Below are positions 1 through 13,063 of a stretch of DNA of 64,000 nt, in pieces. Under the pieces are notes generated by a model. The model was not told the origin of the DNA, ran no database searches, and was given only the letters and a program-made list of their open reading frames with translations. The first letter of the stretch is position 1. The number at the start of each line of letters is the position of its first letter. A program made the translations under genes and the position numbers. The stretch spans positions 471,297 to 535,296 of the forward strand of contig NW_008805067.1 in the NCBI RefSeq assembly GCF_000004825.1. The letters are read 5' to 3'. This DNA comes from Heterostelium album PN500 (Eukaryota > Evosea > Eumycetozoa > Acytosteliales > Acytosteliaceae).

Positions 1-313
1 TATCAACAGTAATTAAGTTAAACTTTTATAAGATTCTTTTTTGTTTTTGAAATAGTTTATTATTATCTTTATTTTCATTTGCGAAGTAGACTATTCTATT
101 CATGTGATTAATTTCACTCTTTATTTATTATTTTTAAATTAATATGGTGGGGCGAGCAAGTTTGAGTGAAGACAATTATGCCTAATTAAAATTTTGACAA
201 TTCTTATTTATCTTATTATATGATTATATCAATCAATACTTATTATTATTATTATTAAATATTATGTTTAGTTTGATTGTTTGATTGATTTCATAGGTTG
301 AATTATTGTATAG

Positions 314-370
<57 letters not shown>

Positions 371-417
371 TATTGTATACTTGATTTGCTTGTAAATGTG
401 GTATGCTAAGCTTATGA
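1..417. repeat. AT-rich left edge with a (TA)n microsatellite
   Basis: No gene is seen in this stretch. It holds a pure alternating TA run at about 318-365 that lies just downstream of the stop codon of the minus-strand Mediator-like gene. The run gives a spurious Tyr/Ile-rich open frame on the minus strand, which I disregard. Confidence 0.8.
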
Positions 418-1320
418 TTATAGGAAAGAGGAACCTGGTAAATTGAAAGCGGGTGGTGTTCTTTGTGAGAGTGATGATAGAATCGATGGTGTGTTTGGTA
501 TTGGTGTTTGCATCGGTGAGAATGGAATATCACTGGATGAACTGAATACCTGACCCGATGAATTCAGTGTTTCATATTGTTCTCTGTAGATAGGTTCGAA
601 ATGTGACTTCCATTCCTTCACTTTGTTCTTATATTTCTCTATTAGCATGTCTTTTGATTCAATCTCTTTCTTTACTCTAAATATCTCCTAATAATCATTA
701 TCATTTTTAATTAAAAAAAAAAAAAAAAAGTCAGTTTTTCATAAACATTACACTTAATATTAATAATAGTAATAATAATAATAATAGTAGTAATTTACCT
801 GTTTAACATCTAAATCTTTCTTTTGATTATATTTCGATTGTATTGATTTAAGATAGCCATCTAAATCACCTATAGATCCAAGTAGATTTTCGATATTGAC
901 CTCAATAACTATAAATCAATCAATATAATTAATAAATATCATTTTAGTTTAATTATAAATGATTTTTTATTATTTACCTTCAGAGTATGTTTTTTCTTTT
1001 GCTTCATTACTCGATATTAGAGATTGTATAAACACTTCAAGATTACCATTTAATTTCATTAATAATTCAAATGGATTTAAGTTATTATTATTATTATTAT
1101 TACTATTTACATTGCTATTATTATTGTTATTATTGCTATTATTATTATTATTTACATGATTGTTTGTTGATATATTATTGCTATTATTAGTATTTGTATT
1201 ACTACTACTACTATGATGTGTACCATTCATTCCATTTTGATAAACATTTGTATTAGTAGTAGTAGTAGAAGTGTTAGAAGAAGAAGAAGTAGTTGTTGTT
1301 GTTGCTGTATCTTCAGACAT
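418..1320 (-). CDS. med28: Mediator complex subunit 28-like protein
   Basis: Three exons are read on the minus strand: 1320-978, 908-799 and 687-418, with GTAAAT donors and AG acceptors. The lengths sum to 723 nt, giving 240 aa in one frame. The first 80 or so residues are Ser/Thr/Asn low complexity. The conserved core follows: a helix around NPFELLMKLNGNLEVF, then a coiled-coil stretch with EIESKDMLIEKYKNKVKEW. This closely resembles the metazoan Med28 pattern in which a charged helix ends in a KDALVQKHL-type segment followed by a Trp. Med28 is a head-module subunit of the Mediator complex that bridges activators and RNA polymerase II. The C-terminus is Ser/Pro-rich and has no known function. 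The assignment rests on remembered Med28 sequence; another small coiled-coil Mediator subunit is the main alternative. Confidence 0.68.
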
Positions 1321-1640
1321 TGCTTTTCTATATTAAATACTATAGAACACTCTAAGTAAAGTTTGACTTACAAAGTTCTTTAAAGAAAAAAACAGTTGAT
1401 GTGGCACCTCAAATTTTTTTTTTGTTTTTTTTTTTTTTTGCGTGAATTGCAAACCCTATCATTATTATCTTTTTAATTTAAATTATCATTCTTCTTCAAT
1501 TTTTAGAATATTTATAAATAAAAAAACGAACTATTTACAGAGATATTATAGATATAGATAAATAAAGTTGAAAGTAAACAATATAGTAAATAAAAAAACA
1601 ACAATATTAGTTTGATTTGGTTTTATAGAGTAATAGAAAT

Positions 1641-2750
1641 ATGTTGGGAGGAGTAACACGTACCTCTACATCGCTGCATGGCGATTCCGTACGATATAAA
1701 CGTATAGTACCAGAGTATTTTAGGAGGATATTTCACTATCCTCAAATGGATATAGAATATACATTTTGGATTATGTTTTATCTATGTTTCAATCCCGCTC
1801 GTGTATATAGAAATACTTCTTGGCATAAACGTAGGTAGACACCATACTATTATTATAATAATCAACATTGTATAAATATTCATTTTTATAACAATCTATA
1901 TATATATATATATATATAAACAGAGACAAAGAATCAATGGGCACGTGATGATCCTGCATTCGTTGTTATATTAGTATTCTTTATGTCTATAGCGTCGATG
2001 TCCTATGCAATTGCATTTCACTATCTATCTATATTACATATTATAAAGTAAGTTGTTGTTGTTGTTGTTTAACAAAGATTAATAGTTGATAACATTGAAA
2101 TCTAATACAAAATTTAAATCTACTCTTGTGTAGAACTATGTTTTGGGCAGTATTTTTTGACTTTATTACAGTTGGTTTGGTAGTTGCCACTGCAGGTTGG
2201 TGGATATCCAATCATTTCCTCCGAGAGTCTGCACATCATCATAGTGTCGATCAAAAAGTTGAATGGCTATATGCTTTCGATATTCATTGTAATTCATTCT
2301 TTCCTTTATTCATCATTTTATATGTTATTCATGTAAGTAGTAATAATCTATGATCATCATTATATTCTTAAATTAACATATTAAAAATGTTCAATGTTGC
2401 TACAGTTCTTCTTGTTACCAGTATTTATGTCTACAAAGTTAGTAGCAACCATTTTCTCCAATTCAATGTTTTTTTTGGCATTTGTATACTATTATTATAT
2501 AACTTTTCTTGGATACAATGGTATGTTTATATTAGATATGATAGATATAAATAATGTGTAAATGATAAAAGATTAATATTAACGAATCACATTGATTTAT
2601 ATATATATATAAATAGCATTACCATTTTTAAAAAATACAAAAGTATTCCTATACCCTATTCTGGCATTGTTCACATTATTTGTACCGGCGGTAATCCTAA
2701 ATATTAATTTCACAGTTCAGGTAATGTCTTTTTATTTTGGTAGTACATAA
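1641..2750 (+). CDS. unc50: UNC-50/GMH1 family Golgi membrane protein
   Basis: The exons are 1641-1830, 1924-2047, 2134-2332, 2406-2520 and 2617-2750, summing to 762 nt (253 aa). The phase across each intron reproduces the family sequence, for example TKNQWARDDPAF at the first junction and FLGYNALPFLKNT at the fourth. UNC-50 proteins are Golgi/ER membrane proteins with about five membrane spans that affect receptor assembly and Arf-GEF recruitment. Hydrophobic segments are visible at about VILVFFMSIASMSYAIAF, MFWAVFFDFITVGLVVATAG, FPLFIILYVIHFFLLPVF and near the C-terminus. The end was set by reading through a possible donor at 2721, because the extra residues (VMSFYFGST) align with the family C-terminus and stop at 2748-2750. 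A spliced alternative would add only one residue before a stop. Confidence 0.93.
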
Positions 2751-2927
2751 TAGGAACAACCAATTCAATAATAATAATAATAATAGTAATAATAATAATA
2801 ATAATAGTTAATAATTAATTATAATAATAAAATTGATAATAATAAATATTTAGATATAATAGTAAAGAAATGAATTTATTTAAAAAGGTATTATTGATGA
2901 TAACAAGAATGTATGACGTTATGTATT

Positions 2928-4361
2928 TTATTGACTATTATTATTTAATAAATCATTAATATCTTCGTTTGATGTTTCTAATCCTTCAAGATTGTTGTTG
3001 TTGCTATTATTATTTTGGCTATTATTGTTGTTGTTGTTATCATTGTTGTATTGATGATCACTGTTGGGAGAGTTGAATGAGTGTTCATTAGGGTGATCAC
3101 TTTGAGAGTTGTTGTTGTTGTTGGTGTGGTTGTTGATGTTGTTGTTGTTGGTACTGGTGTTACTACTATTTCCATTACTCATATTGTTCAGGTATGGAGG
3201 CATATGAAAATGTAAATCACCATTGGACACCGACTGGGAACCTTGAAGAAATTGATGATGATGATTTGCTATAATATTGGTATTATTGACAGTAGTTGTT
3301 TGTTGATGTTGATAGAATGGATGAGTGGCAAGTATATTTTGTTGTTGTTGTTGAAGTTGCTGCTGTTGTTGTTGCTGTTGATGGTGAAAGAATGGATAAT
3401 ATTGATTCACAAACTGCGGAGGTATTAAATATTGTTGTTGATGTTGTTGAAATGATAATGTAGATTGTGGTTGATAATTCTCCATTGTTGTTGTTGAGGC
3501 ATGGAGATCTGGGAATCCATTATTTTCCATTCCGTGACACTTGTTTTTTCCTTCAGAAATCCTCTTTTTATAATATATCTTGAAAAAAAAACAAAACAAT
3601 AAAATAAAATGTTAGATAAATCTGTTTAAATTTTAGAAAAAGAATGCATTTGAACTTACATAAGCAACTTCATTCGCTTTAAGAAAGTATTTGTGGTTTT
3701 TGATATTTACCTCATTGTCGCTACTGTAGTTCATAGGCATATTGGTTGGGATTTCACAGAGACTACTGCTAAGTGTAGAGTTGGGGTGATGGTGATTTAC
3801 AAAATTCTGATATGGATGATATGTATTATTTACATTGGGTCTTGTCGATTTGATTGGACTGGTTGGTGGATGTTGTTGAGTTTTTGATTTGTTGGTTTTT
3901 GTTATTGGAATAGTGGTGTCACTCGATGATAAAGGAACAGAATGGTTGTTTTTCGATTCTCCTTTGGCATTTTGATGGAAGGGACATCTCCCTCTTCGTT
4001 GACATGGTCTATGGAATTTATTCAATTCTTCACATGATGTTTTACTCTTTAAAGCCGATTGGTTTTGTAATGTTCTATTCAAATGATTATTATTATTTAT
4101 AGTGGTTGTTGAATTATCAATTATATTATTATTTGTCAAAATATTGTGCTGGTGTTGGTTCAGACTCTGACTATCATCTAATGAGGGTGAAGAAGAAGAA
4201 CTGGATGTAGACGATGATGACAAATGGAGTTGTCCATTATTCATATTATTATTATTATTGTTCAAATGACTAACAACATTTAAATTTTGGTCAAAAACAG
4301 CCATAAAAGGAATTGAATTGGAATTTGTTGTTGTATGAGTACTATGTGGTGATAGACTCAT
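2928..4361 (-). CDS. Unrecognised Asn/Gln-rich protein with a Cys/Arg patch
   Basis: There are two exons, 4361-3660 and 3578-2928, joined in phase 0 by an intron with a GTAAGT donor, giving 450 aa. Most of the protein is Ser/Thr/Asn low complexity, followed by Gln and His/Gln tracts. The only ordered-looking parts are a short Cys/Arg/His cluster at about residues 115-130 (HRPCQRRGRCPFHQ) and a lysine-rich segment spanning the splice junction (NHKYFLKANEVAY followed by IYYKKRISEGKNKCHG). The Cys-His spacing could bind metal, but it matches no zinc-finger class I know. The composition fits a dictyostelid nuclear regulator, which is only an impression. I do not recognise a family. Confidence 0.6.
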
Positions 4362-5550
4362 TCTTTAATGAAAATTTGATATACTATTAATTAATTAAAC
4401 AATTAAAATTAAAAAGGATAATTTAATATTTATATAATAGATTGTTAATACCAATGACATGACAAAAACACTAATTGTTTTGAAACAATGAATAAAATAT
4501 AAGAATAGCAATTATTACTTACTATTTGTTGTAGTAGTTGTTGATTTTTGTTGTTGTTTTTCAAAAGATAATCTAATAGCTAATATAGTATCGAATTGAT
4601 GAAAATGGATTCACTGGTCTAATAATAAGAATACAATCGACAGACAACCAAAAAAAAAAAAAAAAACAAAAAAGATAAAGAATTAAAAAAATTAAATTAG
4701 AAGAAATAAAATTTAATTAAATTAAAAAAAAGATAATAAGTATAAGTATATTTTTTTCTACTTTGCAGGTGGAGTGAGTAGAAGGAAAGCTATTATAAAT
4801 GTTTGTGTTGATGTGTCAATATTGTTTGTTTGATTTATAATAATCTAAACTCAGCAACCTACTTGTTGAACTGATTCTGCAGAATGAACACCACTCCTGT
4901 TGGCATTTTACCTGTTAGAATCAGGTTGGCTAGTTTTTTACCTTTGCAAACCAAACCAACTCAATAAATTTTTTTTTTTTTTTTTTTGTTTTTCTATTAT
5001 TTATTTGTTTGATAGAAATAACATATTCAATAGAAAGTTAGAGGTGGGTGTTTTTGAAGTTGGTTTTGTTGGTACTTTCAGTGAAACTAAAAATGAATTT
5101 ATTTAGTATTGAATAGCTAAAGAAATCAGATAGGAATAAATAGTCGGGTTTATGGAGGATTGAAAAAAAAAAAAAAAGAAAAATTTAAACAAACCTACAT
5201 ATAAATAATTTAATTACTTTTTAAGATTTGAAAAAATCTATACCTATATAATGTTGGTGCACCATAGATTCTATTCTTTTTGATTACAACCTACTTGAAA
5301 GTTCTTATTTCTAATTACAAACTACCAAAAAAAAATTAATAGTTCCATAAAAAGGTTACCACTTTCAAAAATTTAGTATTCCAATGAATTTAAATTTGCA
5401 TCAACACAAAATCATCGCCTGTCACACACACACACACAAATAATCATTGGTAACCTAAATTAATCTTTGAATGCAAATATAAATAATTCTATAGAATTAT
5501 TAGCTTTAATAATTAAAAATTATTTATTTTCCAAAAAAATTATGATAATT
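4362..5550. other. Intergenic AT-rich DNA
   Basis: No coding potential is supported here. It contains homopolymer A and T runs and a short (CA)n tract at about 5424-5438. It separates the start of the minus-strand gene at 4361 from the 3' end of the DENN gene. A short plus-strand open frame at 4900-5106 is Phe-rich and encodes poly-T-derived sequence, so I do not consider it a gene. Confidence 0.7.
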
Positions 5551-5582
5551 TTATAATTTATTGGATTTATATGGATTTAAAA

Positions 5583-8500
5583 TTATATCTTTTGAATTAC
5601 ATATACTATTTTTAATTCCAAATAATAATTCTGTATGTGATGTGAAAAGTTGAGAATTCTTGAATAATAATAATTAATGTTAGTTATACACTTTTGTTGT
5701 TTCACAAAATAACTATTTAGTTTATGACTTACTAAAAATTGGTCTATAAATTGATAATGAGTTGGTGAAATTATCTTTAATAGCTTTTCTTTCATTTCTT
5801 TGTTACCAAAATCAAAGTTTGGATTCCAATCGATATAAAAAGCGATACTATCAATAATAAATCGGTGATAAAGCTGTAGATGAATCGAAATTAGTATTTT
5901 AGAATAAGATTTGATGAAATTGATGATGATGATGTTGATAGTTACAGTTAATTCATTCGAAAACTTGTGAATATATTTGAAATCGTTTTGAATTATTTTG
6001 AATGGATAGTCTAGAGAGTATTTTCTACCAGTGTCTTTCCAAAGTTGATTGTGGAACTGTCTAAGTGAGAATTCCAATCGCTCTTCAAGTGGTAAGCGTG
6101 GTAGGTTTTGACATTTCTTTCCTATTATTAATCGATTCTCATCAACATCCAATATATAACAGTTATCGATGATCTCTGGCATATCTGTAGGTACTTTAGT
6201 TATTCCAATTACATATGGTACTAGAATATTCAATCAAAAATCATAACGTTAATAAAACTTATCTAATTATTAATTATACTCCAATATTTTTATACATACT
6301 TGGACAGTGAAGAACATCTAATGTAGATTGTGGTAAAATTGGTATAAATGCGCCTTGATAAACATATGGTTTCAAAAGTGGTATAAATGAAAATCTAAAT
6401 AAACAATATTGGTTATTAATCTATTGCCAAGTTGTTGTATAATAATAATAATATTAACATACATCGTATTTGAAATTAAACCTATATTTCTTGAAGTGAC
6501 AATAATGAATTTCTCTAAAAGTATACAGGTGAGTGTCATCATGATTGTCTTTAAGGAGAGTGTTCTCATTAGTCCACCTAGACACCAATTTTCAATTTGA
6601 TAGTTGTCATCGCCAGCTTCGTATGTGAGTGTGTTTTGCTCGCCTGGTGGATGTACCTCGAGTTTCTTATCTTCGCGAGGTACTCTCAAGCCACAGTAGT
6701 ACTTGATGATTTCAATCTCCTCCAAAGCCAATGGTTTTGTGTTGCTGTTGATGTTGGTGATTGTGGGTGTGAGGATTGGCGAAATTGGCTCGGATATCAT
6801 TGTGGGTGAGATTGGTGTGACACTGACTGGCTGTTGTGTCGGTACTTTTGGAAGTGGTTTGATCTTTGGCGATACATTATTAGATGTGTTGTCACCGTCT
6901 TCGCCGCCAGCGGCTGTTGTTGATTGCTGCAATTTGTCTTGTCGGTCAGTTGGTGAATGATTGGATATTGCAGTGGGTGGCACCGGGCTAACAGAGATTG
7001 GTGAGTCTGCCGAGATGGTAAAGTCAGTGGTGGCAGTGTTCAGTGTGGTTCTTACTCTGTTGCCAAACTGTATGTTACCGCCATCGAGTGTGCTATCGAT
7101 AAAGTTTACTTTCTGTTTAATTGCGTCTACTTTGGTGATGATAGGAGTGTTTGTGCTGTTGAGCTCGCCATTTGCCAGCTTCTGAACGTTGAGGGTGGTT
7201 GCTGTTGGTGTTGAGCTTGAATTGGTCAAGTCGTCAAACTGCAGGTTGGCAGTGGTCGGTGATGAATCCGCTGAAAAGTCTACGCTATTAGACGAGGATG
7301 TAAAGTCGGTCATCTGATCGAGATCATCGTAGTCATCATTCGATATGCTGAGTGATTCCTGAATGGCAGAGAGCGCTTCATCTGTGATGGTTCCAGGCGA
7401 CTGCGATGACGAGGGTTGATAGAAGCCATTGGCCGATGTCGGTAGTTGATGTTGATGCTGTTGCTGCAGTTGCTGTTGACGAATCTTTTGAATGTTTGCT
7501 AAATTTGAAATGGGTGTGGAATGAGATCTGCTATGTCCTACGGACTTTGACAACTTACTATTGTCGCCGTTGATATGTAAGTTGTTGCTGTTGTTGTTAT
7601 AGCTGCTGCTGGCCGACAAATTATTACTACTGGAATGCTTCGATATAAGAGAAGTCGTCTCCGATCCAAAGAGTGGAGAATCGCTTGGCGACACCATGTA
7701 CGGTGAGTTACCAGAGAGGTTGAGTGTGTTTGTTTGTGAGACATGTGCTGGCAGTGGAGGCAGCGGCTTGCGCATCAAACTCTTGGTGAGCGGACCACCA
7801 CCACCGCCACCACCACCACCGTTCATAGCCAGGCCATTACCATTGGCATTGCTATGCGATGCTGCCAGTCGATTTAGGTCGTTGGCCGACGACATTGTCA
7901 GCGACTTGTTGTGGTTGATGGCAACCGGTGGCTTCTCGAGAATCGAATTGATACGATTGAGTCGCTCCTTTCCGAGAATCGAATAGATAAAGTCAAAGTG
8001 TGCTTTAAAGAAAGGGAATCGAGAGATGACACAGTAGCAACGTGGTGCGAATATACAGATGTTGTTGGATTGTGCGTATTGTTTTCTTGGGTCGAGTGGT
8101 GGCGATGAAGATTTGCTAGATACCGGTGGAATGCCGTCGTGATTAAAGAAACAAGGCAGCTGGTCGATTGGCTCCGTATTGAGAACACAAGCGACATATA
8201 AAAGATGCTCACCACCCGTAATCAAAAACATAAAACTCGTATCGGATCCCTCCAACTGTGATAACGACTTGAACAACACTGCATGAATCTCTGTCAATGA
8301 ACTTCTCCTAGATACCTGCAACAGTTTAATACCATCTGGAAAACAAAATCCAATTACCTGTTCATCACAACTATAAATCGAAAACAACAACGATTGTTAA
8401 AACAAAATAACTAAAACAAACATCTAATAACATACACTCTTTCAGGTGGATATGAATATAATATTTTGGCATCGTGTGAAACCTTATCGTTTGGACCAAT

Positions 8501-8997
8501 AGGTGAATCAGCAGATAAACCAACCACTATGAAATGTTCAATTAGATTACCATCTCTATATGCTTTGCTATTACCACCTAGAGTAAATGATTTAGTTGTA
8601 CTAAAATAGATTATAATTGTTGATGGTAAAATGATAGAAAGCAATGTAAGTATATTTAATGAATGAGTGATAAGTTTGTTGATTGTGATTATTACTCTAT
8701 ATTCTTTGCTGAAGTATTTAGATCATCATTGTTTGAATCTATAATTTCATTATTATTACTCTGTTCACTAATAGCATTATCATTTTTGTGATTTTCAATA
8801 TTTTGTAACTTTTCTTGTTGAGTCTCCAAATTTGCGATGTTCAAAGATTCATTTGGATGTAATTTTACATTGTTGTGATTCGGTGTTTCTACTATTAGCT
8901 TTGGTACTTCTTGTTGTTGTTGTTCTTGTTCAACAACTATTTTAATATTATTATTACTATGACCATTTATTTTATTATCTTCAACTGATTCAATCAT
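5583..8997 (-). CDS. Tripartite DENN domain protein (putative Rab GEF)
   Basis: Six exons (8997-8696, 8601-8437, 8370-6463, 6394-6300, 6220-5946, 5873-5583) join in phase to about 1011 aa. An acidic Asn-rich N-terminus precedes a uDENN region (HFIVVGLSADSP, a Tyr-Pro-Pro-Glu stretch, GFCFPDG, CYCVISRFPFF at about residues 110-290). A linker of about 400 residues, rich in Ser, Pro, Asn and Gly, follows. The cDENN has IENWCLGGLMRTLS, an LLEKFIIVTS helix, SFIPLLKPYVYQGAFIPILP and PYVIGITKVP. The dDENN follows from about residue 880 (LEERLEFSLRQFH, then FIDQFLVSHKLNSYF). Tripartite DENN proteins usually act as guanine nucleotide exchange factors for Rab GTPases; the Rab target cannot be told from sequence. 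The last 40 codons are uncertain: an extra intron with donor GTGAAA would move the stop to 5551 and give a more protein-like tail. Confidence 0.88.
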
Positions 8998-10751
8998 TAT
9001 TTTAAAAAGTATAAAATAACAATAACTTTTATGATTCTAGAAATCCAAACAACACTAACCAAAATATCTGTAATATCTATAAAAACAAGATTCCAAAATA
9101 TGAAAATCTCTCTATAAATATATATAAATATAAATAAACTATAAAAATAATATAAATTAATATTATTATTTCAATTAAATAGTGTCTTTGAGTAGTTGTA
9201 TATCAAATAAGAGTGGAATTGGAAGTGCTTTGTTCAAAACAAACTATTATAATAATAATAATAATAATAAATAATTATATATATGATGTGTACAATATAT
9301 TAAAAATAATTATATTTGGTTTATTTACATAAATTAGTCAGATAAATTAAAATCAATTATTGTTATTTTGCAAAGTTATTATTATTATTGCTTGGTTGCA
9401 CTAGTTCTTCCTACACTGCACTTCTCGCCTATTTTCTATTTGTTTACTGGTTTGTTTGTTTGTTGTTGCAATACATAATTTAAATTGATGAATTAATACT
9501 TTCATCTGTTACATACATTTTGAGGTTGTTGTTATTATGTTTGGTGTTTTTAGTGTGTGTGTGTGTGTGTTTAGTTTATTTGTATGAGCACATTGTGTTC
9601 TAAATTGTGTGTATGTACTATGTGTTAAACTTTGCTTTGTGTTTTGCTTTGCATACAAGTAAAACACTCACTCATATACATTACTCAACCAATAAGATAC
9701 ATAGATAAATAGATAGACAGATGGATATCAACAAAACAAAATAAAAAGATGGAAATCATCAAAAAAAACAAAAAAAAAATAGTAAAAAAAAAAAACTAAA
9801 AAAATAGTTTACAAAGATAAAGATAGAAATGATCTTGAACATCTTTGAGTCAAGTCTGAGAAGATTGATGTCAACCAACAACATCATCATCTTTCACAAC
9901 AATGAAATTCGATTTATATTTTTGTTACTTACCTAAATTTAAATATTTCTAACCAAATAAACTATACACTAAAATATTAATAAAGAATAAAATGAAAAAG
10001 AAATAACTAACAAATAAACAAATAAATGAAATAATCAAATAAAACTTTTTAGTAAAACAAAACGAAAAAATTATGAAATTTGCAAATTTAATATAACAAA
10101 AAAAAAAAAAAAATCATATGACTCTTGGTGGTTGGTTGTGGTTAATCCCAATGAGAAGAAAGACTTGTTTGAAAATTTCATTTTCACCGAATGACATTTA
10201 AAGAATAAAATTAAAAAAAGAATAAATTTGTTCTTTGAATAGATTAATATAACAAGTAAATTTATTATATTATATATGAAGTAATTATTTAAAATAAAAG
10301 TTTATTGAAATAACTTTTTAAAAGTAAAATGATAAATAATTATACTATTTTAATTGAAATATCTTGAATAGAATTTAAATTGGATATTCTAAAGTTGATT
10401 ATGCTATGATAGAGGTATTGTTTCAGACTGTACTGGGTTGTATTCGACTAATTTGTAATAATCAAGGTTCGAATTTTGATTGCTTTGACCCTACACATAT
10501 AAATCTCGATTGTTTTCCCAGAAAATAGGTATCTTCACCATAAACTACTAATCTAGTAATATAATACCTGTTAGAATTATCTGAATGTACTGCAAAGAAT
10601 ACAAAATAAAAAGGATCTAGGAATTAGCTTGCTTCGGAATGGCATTGAATCTTTGTTGTAGGCATTGAGTTATCCACTCATAGAATGATTCCTAAATCCT
10701 TAAAGATTAAAACTTTACTTCCAATCATTTCAAATCTACTTATCTACCTGT

Positions 10752-10945
10752 TCAGAACTCATGTTGTTGAACAAGTTTACCTAAAATTAATGTAACAATA
10801 ATTGGATCGCGTTCTGTTGACAATATTCTGATCGAAAAATTCCACCCGATCTTTCTTGAGCTATTCAAAATCGACCAACATCGAGAGATATCACTGCGGT
10901 AAGTCCTCACAGGATTAACATTCCGAAACAAGCATCTGGAGTTAG
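10752..10945 (-). pseudogene. Decayed coding fragment, family unknown
   Basis: A minus-strand frame of about 62 codons is open and has a protein-like composition (RTYRSDISRCWSILNSS, then DPIIVTLILGKLVQQH). It ends at a TGA and has no start codon or convincing splice context. A second short patch further down the same strand at about 10620-10690 reads SFYEWITQCLQQRF before a stop. The local composition is richer in G+C than the surroundings, which in this genome usually marks coding DNA. No family was recognised; a transposable-element or duplicated-gene remnant is possible. Confidence 0.3.
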
Positions 10946-11454
10946 AATATTTAGAGATGTTTCAAACTGTATGGAAATGCTACATCATCACAACAATGAA
11001 ATAAATATATATATTAATGTTAAGAATCTAAAATTAATGTCAAGAATTGGAATGAAGGTGACCTCAAAGTTTGTCGAAATTCTATTTTTAAAAAATAAAT
11101 TAAAATAAATTAAAAAACAACATGAACCAAAAACCAAAGGAATGGCGAATCAATATATTCCTAAAAAGGAAGTTACAACAGAGATGTGGGTGGTTTATTT
11201 AATATAAACTTAATTGATGTGTAATTACCCAAACGATCAAAAAGAGTGGTTATATGTGTGTGCTTTTAAGTTGTGGGCTAGTAATTTTTATTTTTCAAAT
11301 TTCTTTTTTTTTTTTGATAGATTTTTAAAATTTTTTAATTTTTCGTTAACCAGAGAATAATTATTGCGATGGTGAACTATTGGGGTAGTGGGTGAGTTTT
11401 TGACTTATTTTATGATCAAATATTTTTTTTTTGTTTTTTTTTTTGTCTTGTTCA

Positions 11455-11803
11455 TCAGTTTCCTTCGTGATGATGGACTGTTGCCTGAGAATGCTGTTGT
11501 AGAAGATCATTCATCAATGAATTCATTGTTCTTTTTGCTTGATGAATCGCATTTTTCATCATTGTTTGTTGGATGTCAATTCGCAGTGTGGGGGCATTAA
11601 TCTATGATTCAAGTTAATCAGCGAGGGTAATCAATGTCAGAGAGGACACTGATTTCTTCGAAAATAGAACACTGATGTTGGCAAGTTCATATGGTTTGAT
11701 AGAACCCACAACAATATTGATTAATGAGATGTTTTGAAAATCGAGAGTACCGCTGCGAGCTTTCACCGTTTTAAACAACCACAAAACACCAGACCATATA
11801 GAT
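11455..11803 (-). pseudogene. Decayed coding region with in-frame stops
   Basis: On the minus strand a frame of about 60 codons (with VKARSGTLDFQNISLINIVV and KPYELANISVLFSKKS) ends in TAA. After a second stop a further 45-50 codons follow (RIDIQQTMMKNAIHQAK, MNSLMNDLLQQHSQAT). The two parts are in the same frame, separated by two stops only a few codons apart. The composition is that of a real, partly helical protein, so this looks like a broken gene. I do not recognise the family; a retroelement structural protein or an unannotated dictyostelid gene are both possible. Confidence 0.4.
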
Positions 11804-13063
11804 ATAAATAATATAAATAGTCAACAATTGAGTTTTTACCAACCAATTAAACAATTATTTATTTATACATTTATATTTTTCTACCTTCTTTAAAAATAGA
11901 GATTATAAATTATAAATAATAAGTTAATTTAGAATAGTTTACAATAAAAAAAGATAATTATAAAAAGATAGATAGAAATTTATTTATGGAGATCATTAAA
12001 TTCCTTTAATATCTGACCTGTAACCATTTACCAATAAAAATAACAAATATTATTAATAAAAAAAGTATGAACATCAAATTACTCAATTCACATACATATG
12101 ATTTTACCACTTTTCATCAAAAACCAATTTATATTCTTTTGATTCCACCCCAAACAAATAACATCATAAATCTTTTAAATTTCAAATTTTTATTATAATT
12201 CTATTTATTTTTATTTATAATTATCATTTTAATATAAATTACAATTGTTTTTATTTTTTTAAAATTACTGTCTACAACAAAATAATAAAAACAATAGTAA
12301 ATATATTTTTTATATTTCGTTAAACAATAAATTATTGAATGTTTTAAAAATTGTTCATCTTTATATTTTATTTTTAGTTTGAGATTTCAACCTCAAAGTA
12401 AAACAATAAATACAAACAATCAGTAAATCATATTCATAGAATCATAAAAACATCAACAATTGTTGGAAAGACTCAGTAAATCATTATTTCTAAATAGAAT
12501 ATTAATAGTCAAATTGTCGTGATTGTTTTATTTTAGTTTTAGAACCAACATACATTAATAATGTTGTAACCCCCAATCCGCACCAACAAAAAGGAAAAAC
12601 CAAACCACTAAAAAAAAAAAATCGACCAAAAAAACCAAAAAACAACAACATATTGAATTTTCAAGATATTTTTTTGCGCAGTAATTTTGACACTTTCATT
12701 AGTTTTAAATTTAGAATTCAAATTATAGGGGAGGGCAAAATCAAGTTAACTCAAGAATAGCTTCTTTATCAAGTAAGGCAACTCCATAACACATCTACTT
12801 CAAACCGGTTTGGATCTGAATAATAATAATCCATCTTTTCTTTTTTATTCTTTTTCTTTTTATTTTTTTCCCTCAAAAAATTAATTCTTTTTCTTTTTTT
12901 TATTCTACACATAAATATCTAAAATCTAACCTTTCATTTTTAAAGAAACAAAAAAATCATTTATAACTATCTATTTATATATCTTATAAATTATATTTAT
13001 ATATTTCACTTGTTTAATTTTAAAATTTAAACTAAATTAATTTCCAAATATTTCCTGATAGTT

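Larger units (their letters stand above)
8998..13063. other. 4-kb stretch with no intact gene
   Basis: Most of this is poly-A/T-rich DNA with short (TAA)n and (GT)n tracts, the latter at about 9555-9571. Two less AT-rich islands, about 10380-10990 and 11450-11810, carry interrupted open frames on the minus strand and are listed separately. The 1 kb directly before the GATA gene at 13064 is very AT-rich and presumably holds its promoter, but I can name no specific element. Confidence 0.6.

Noticed and set aside
2721-2859. Possible last intron in the UNC-50 gene
   Set aside because: Splicing would add a single residue before a stop, whereas reading through gives a tail that aligns with the family C-terminus.
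6409-8108. Several plus-strand open frames of 60-96 codons
   Set aside because: They are antisense to conserved DENN coding exons, have no splice or start support, and exist because this stretch is rich in G+C and poor in stop codons.
11388-11600. 70-codon plus-strand frame
   Set aside because: The first third is T-run-derived Phe; the rest is antisense to a more protein-like minus-strand frame.
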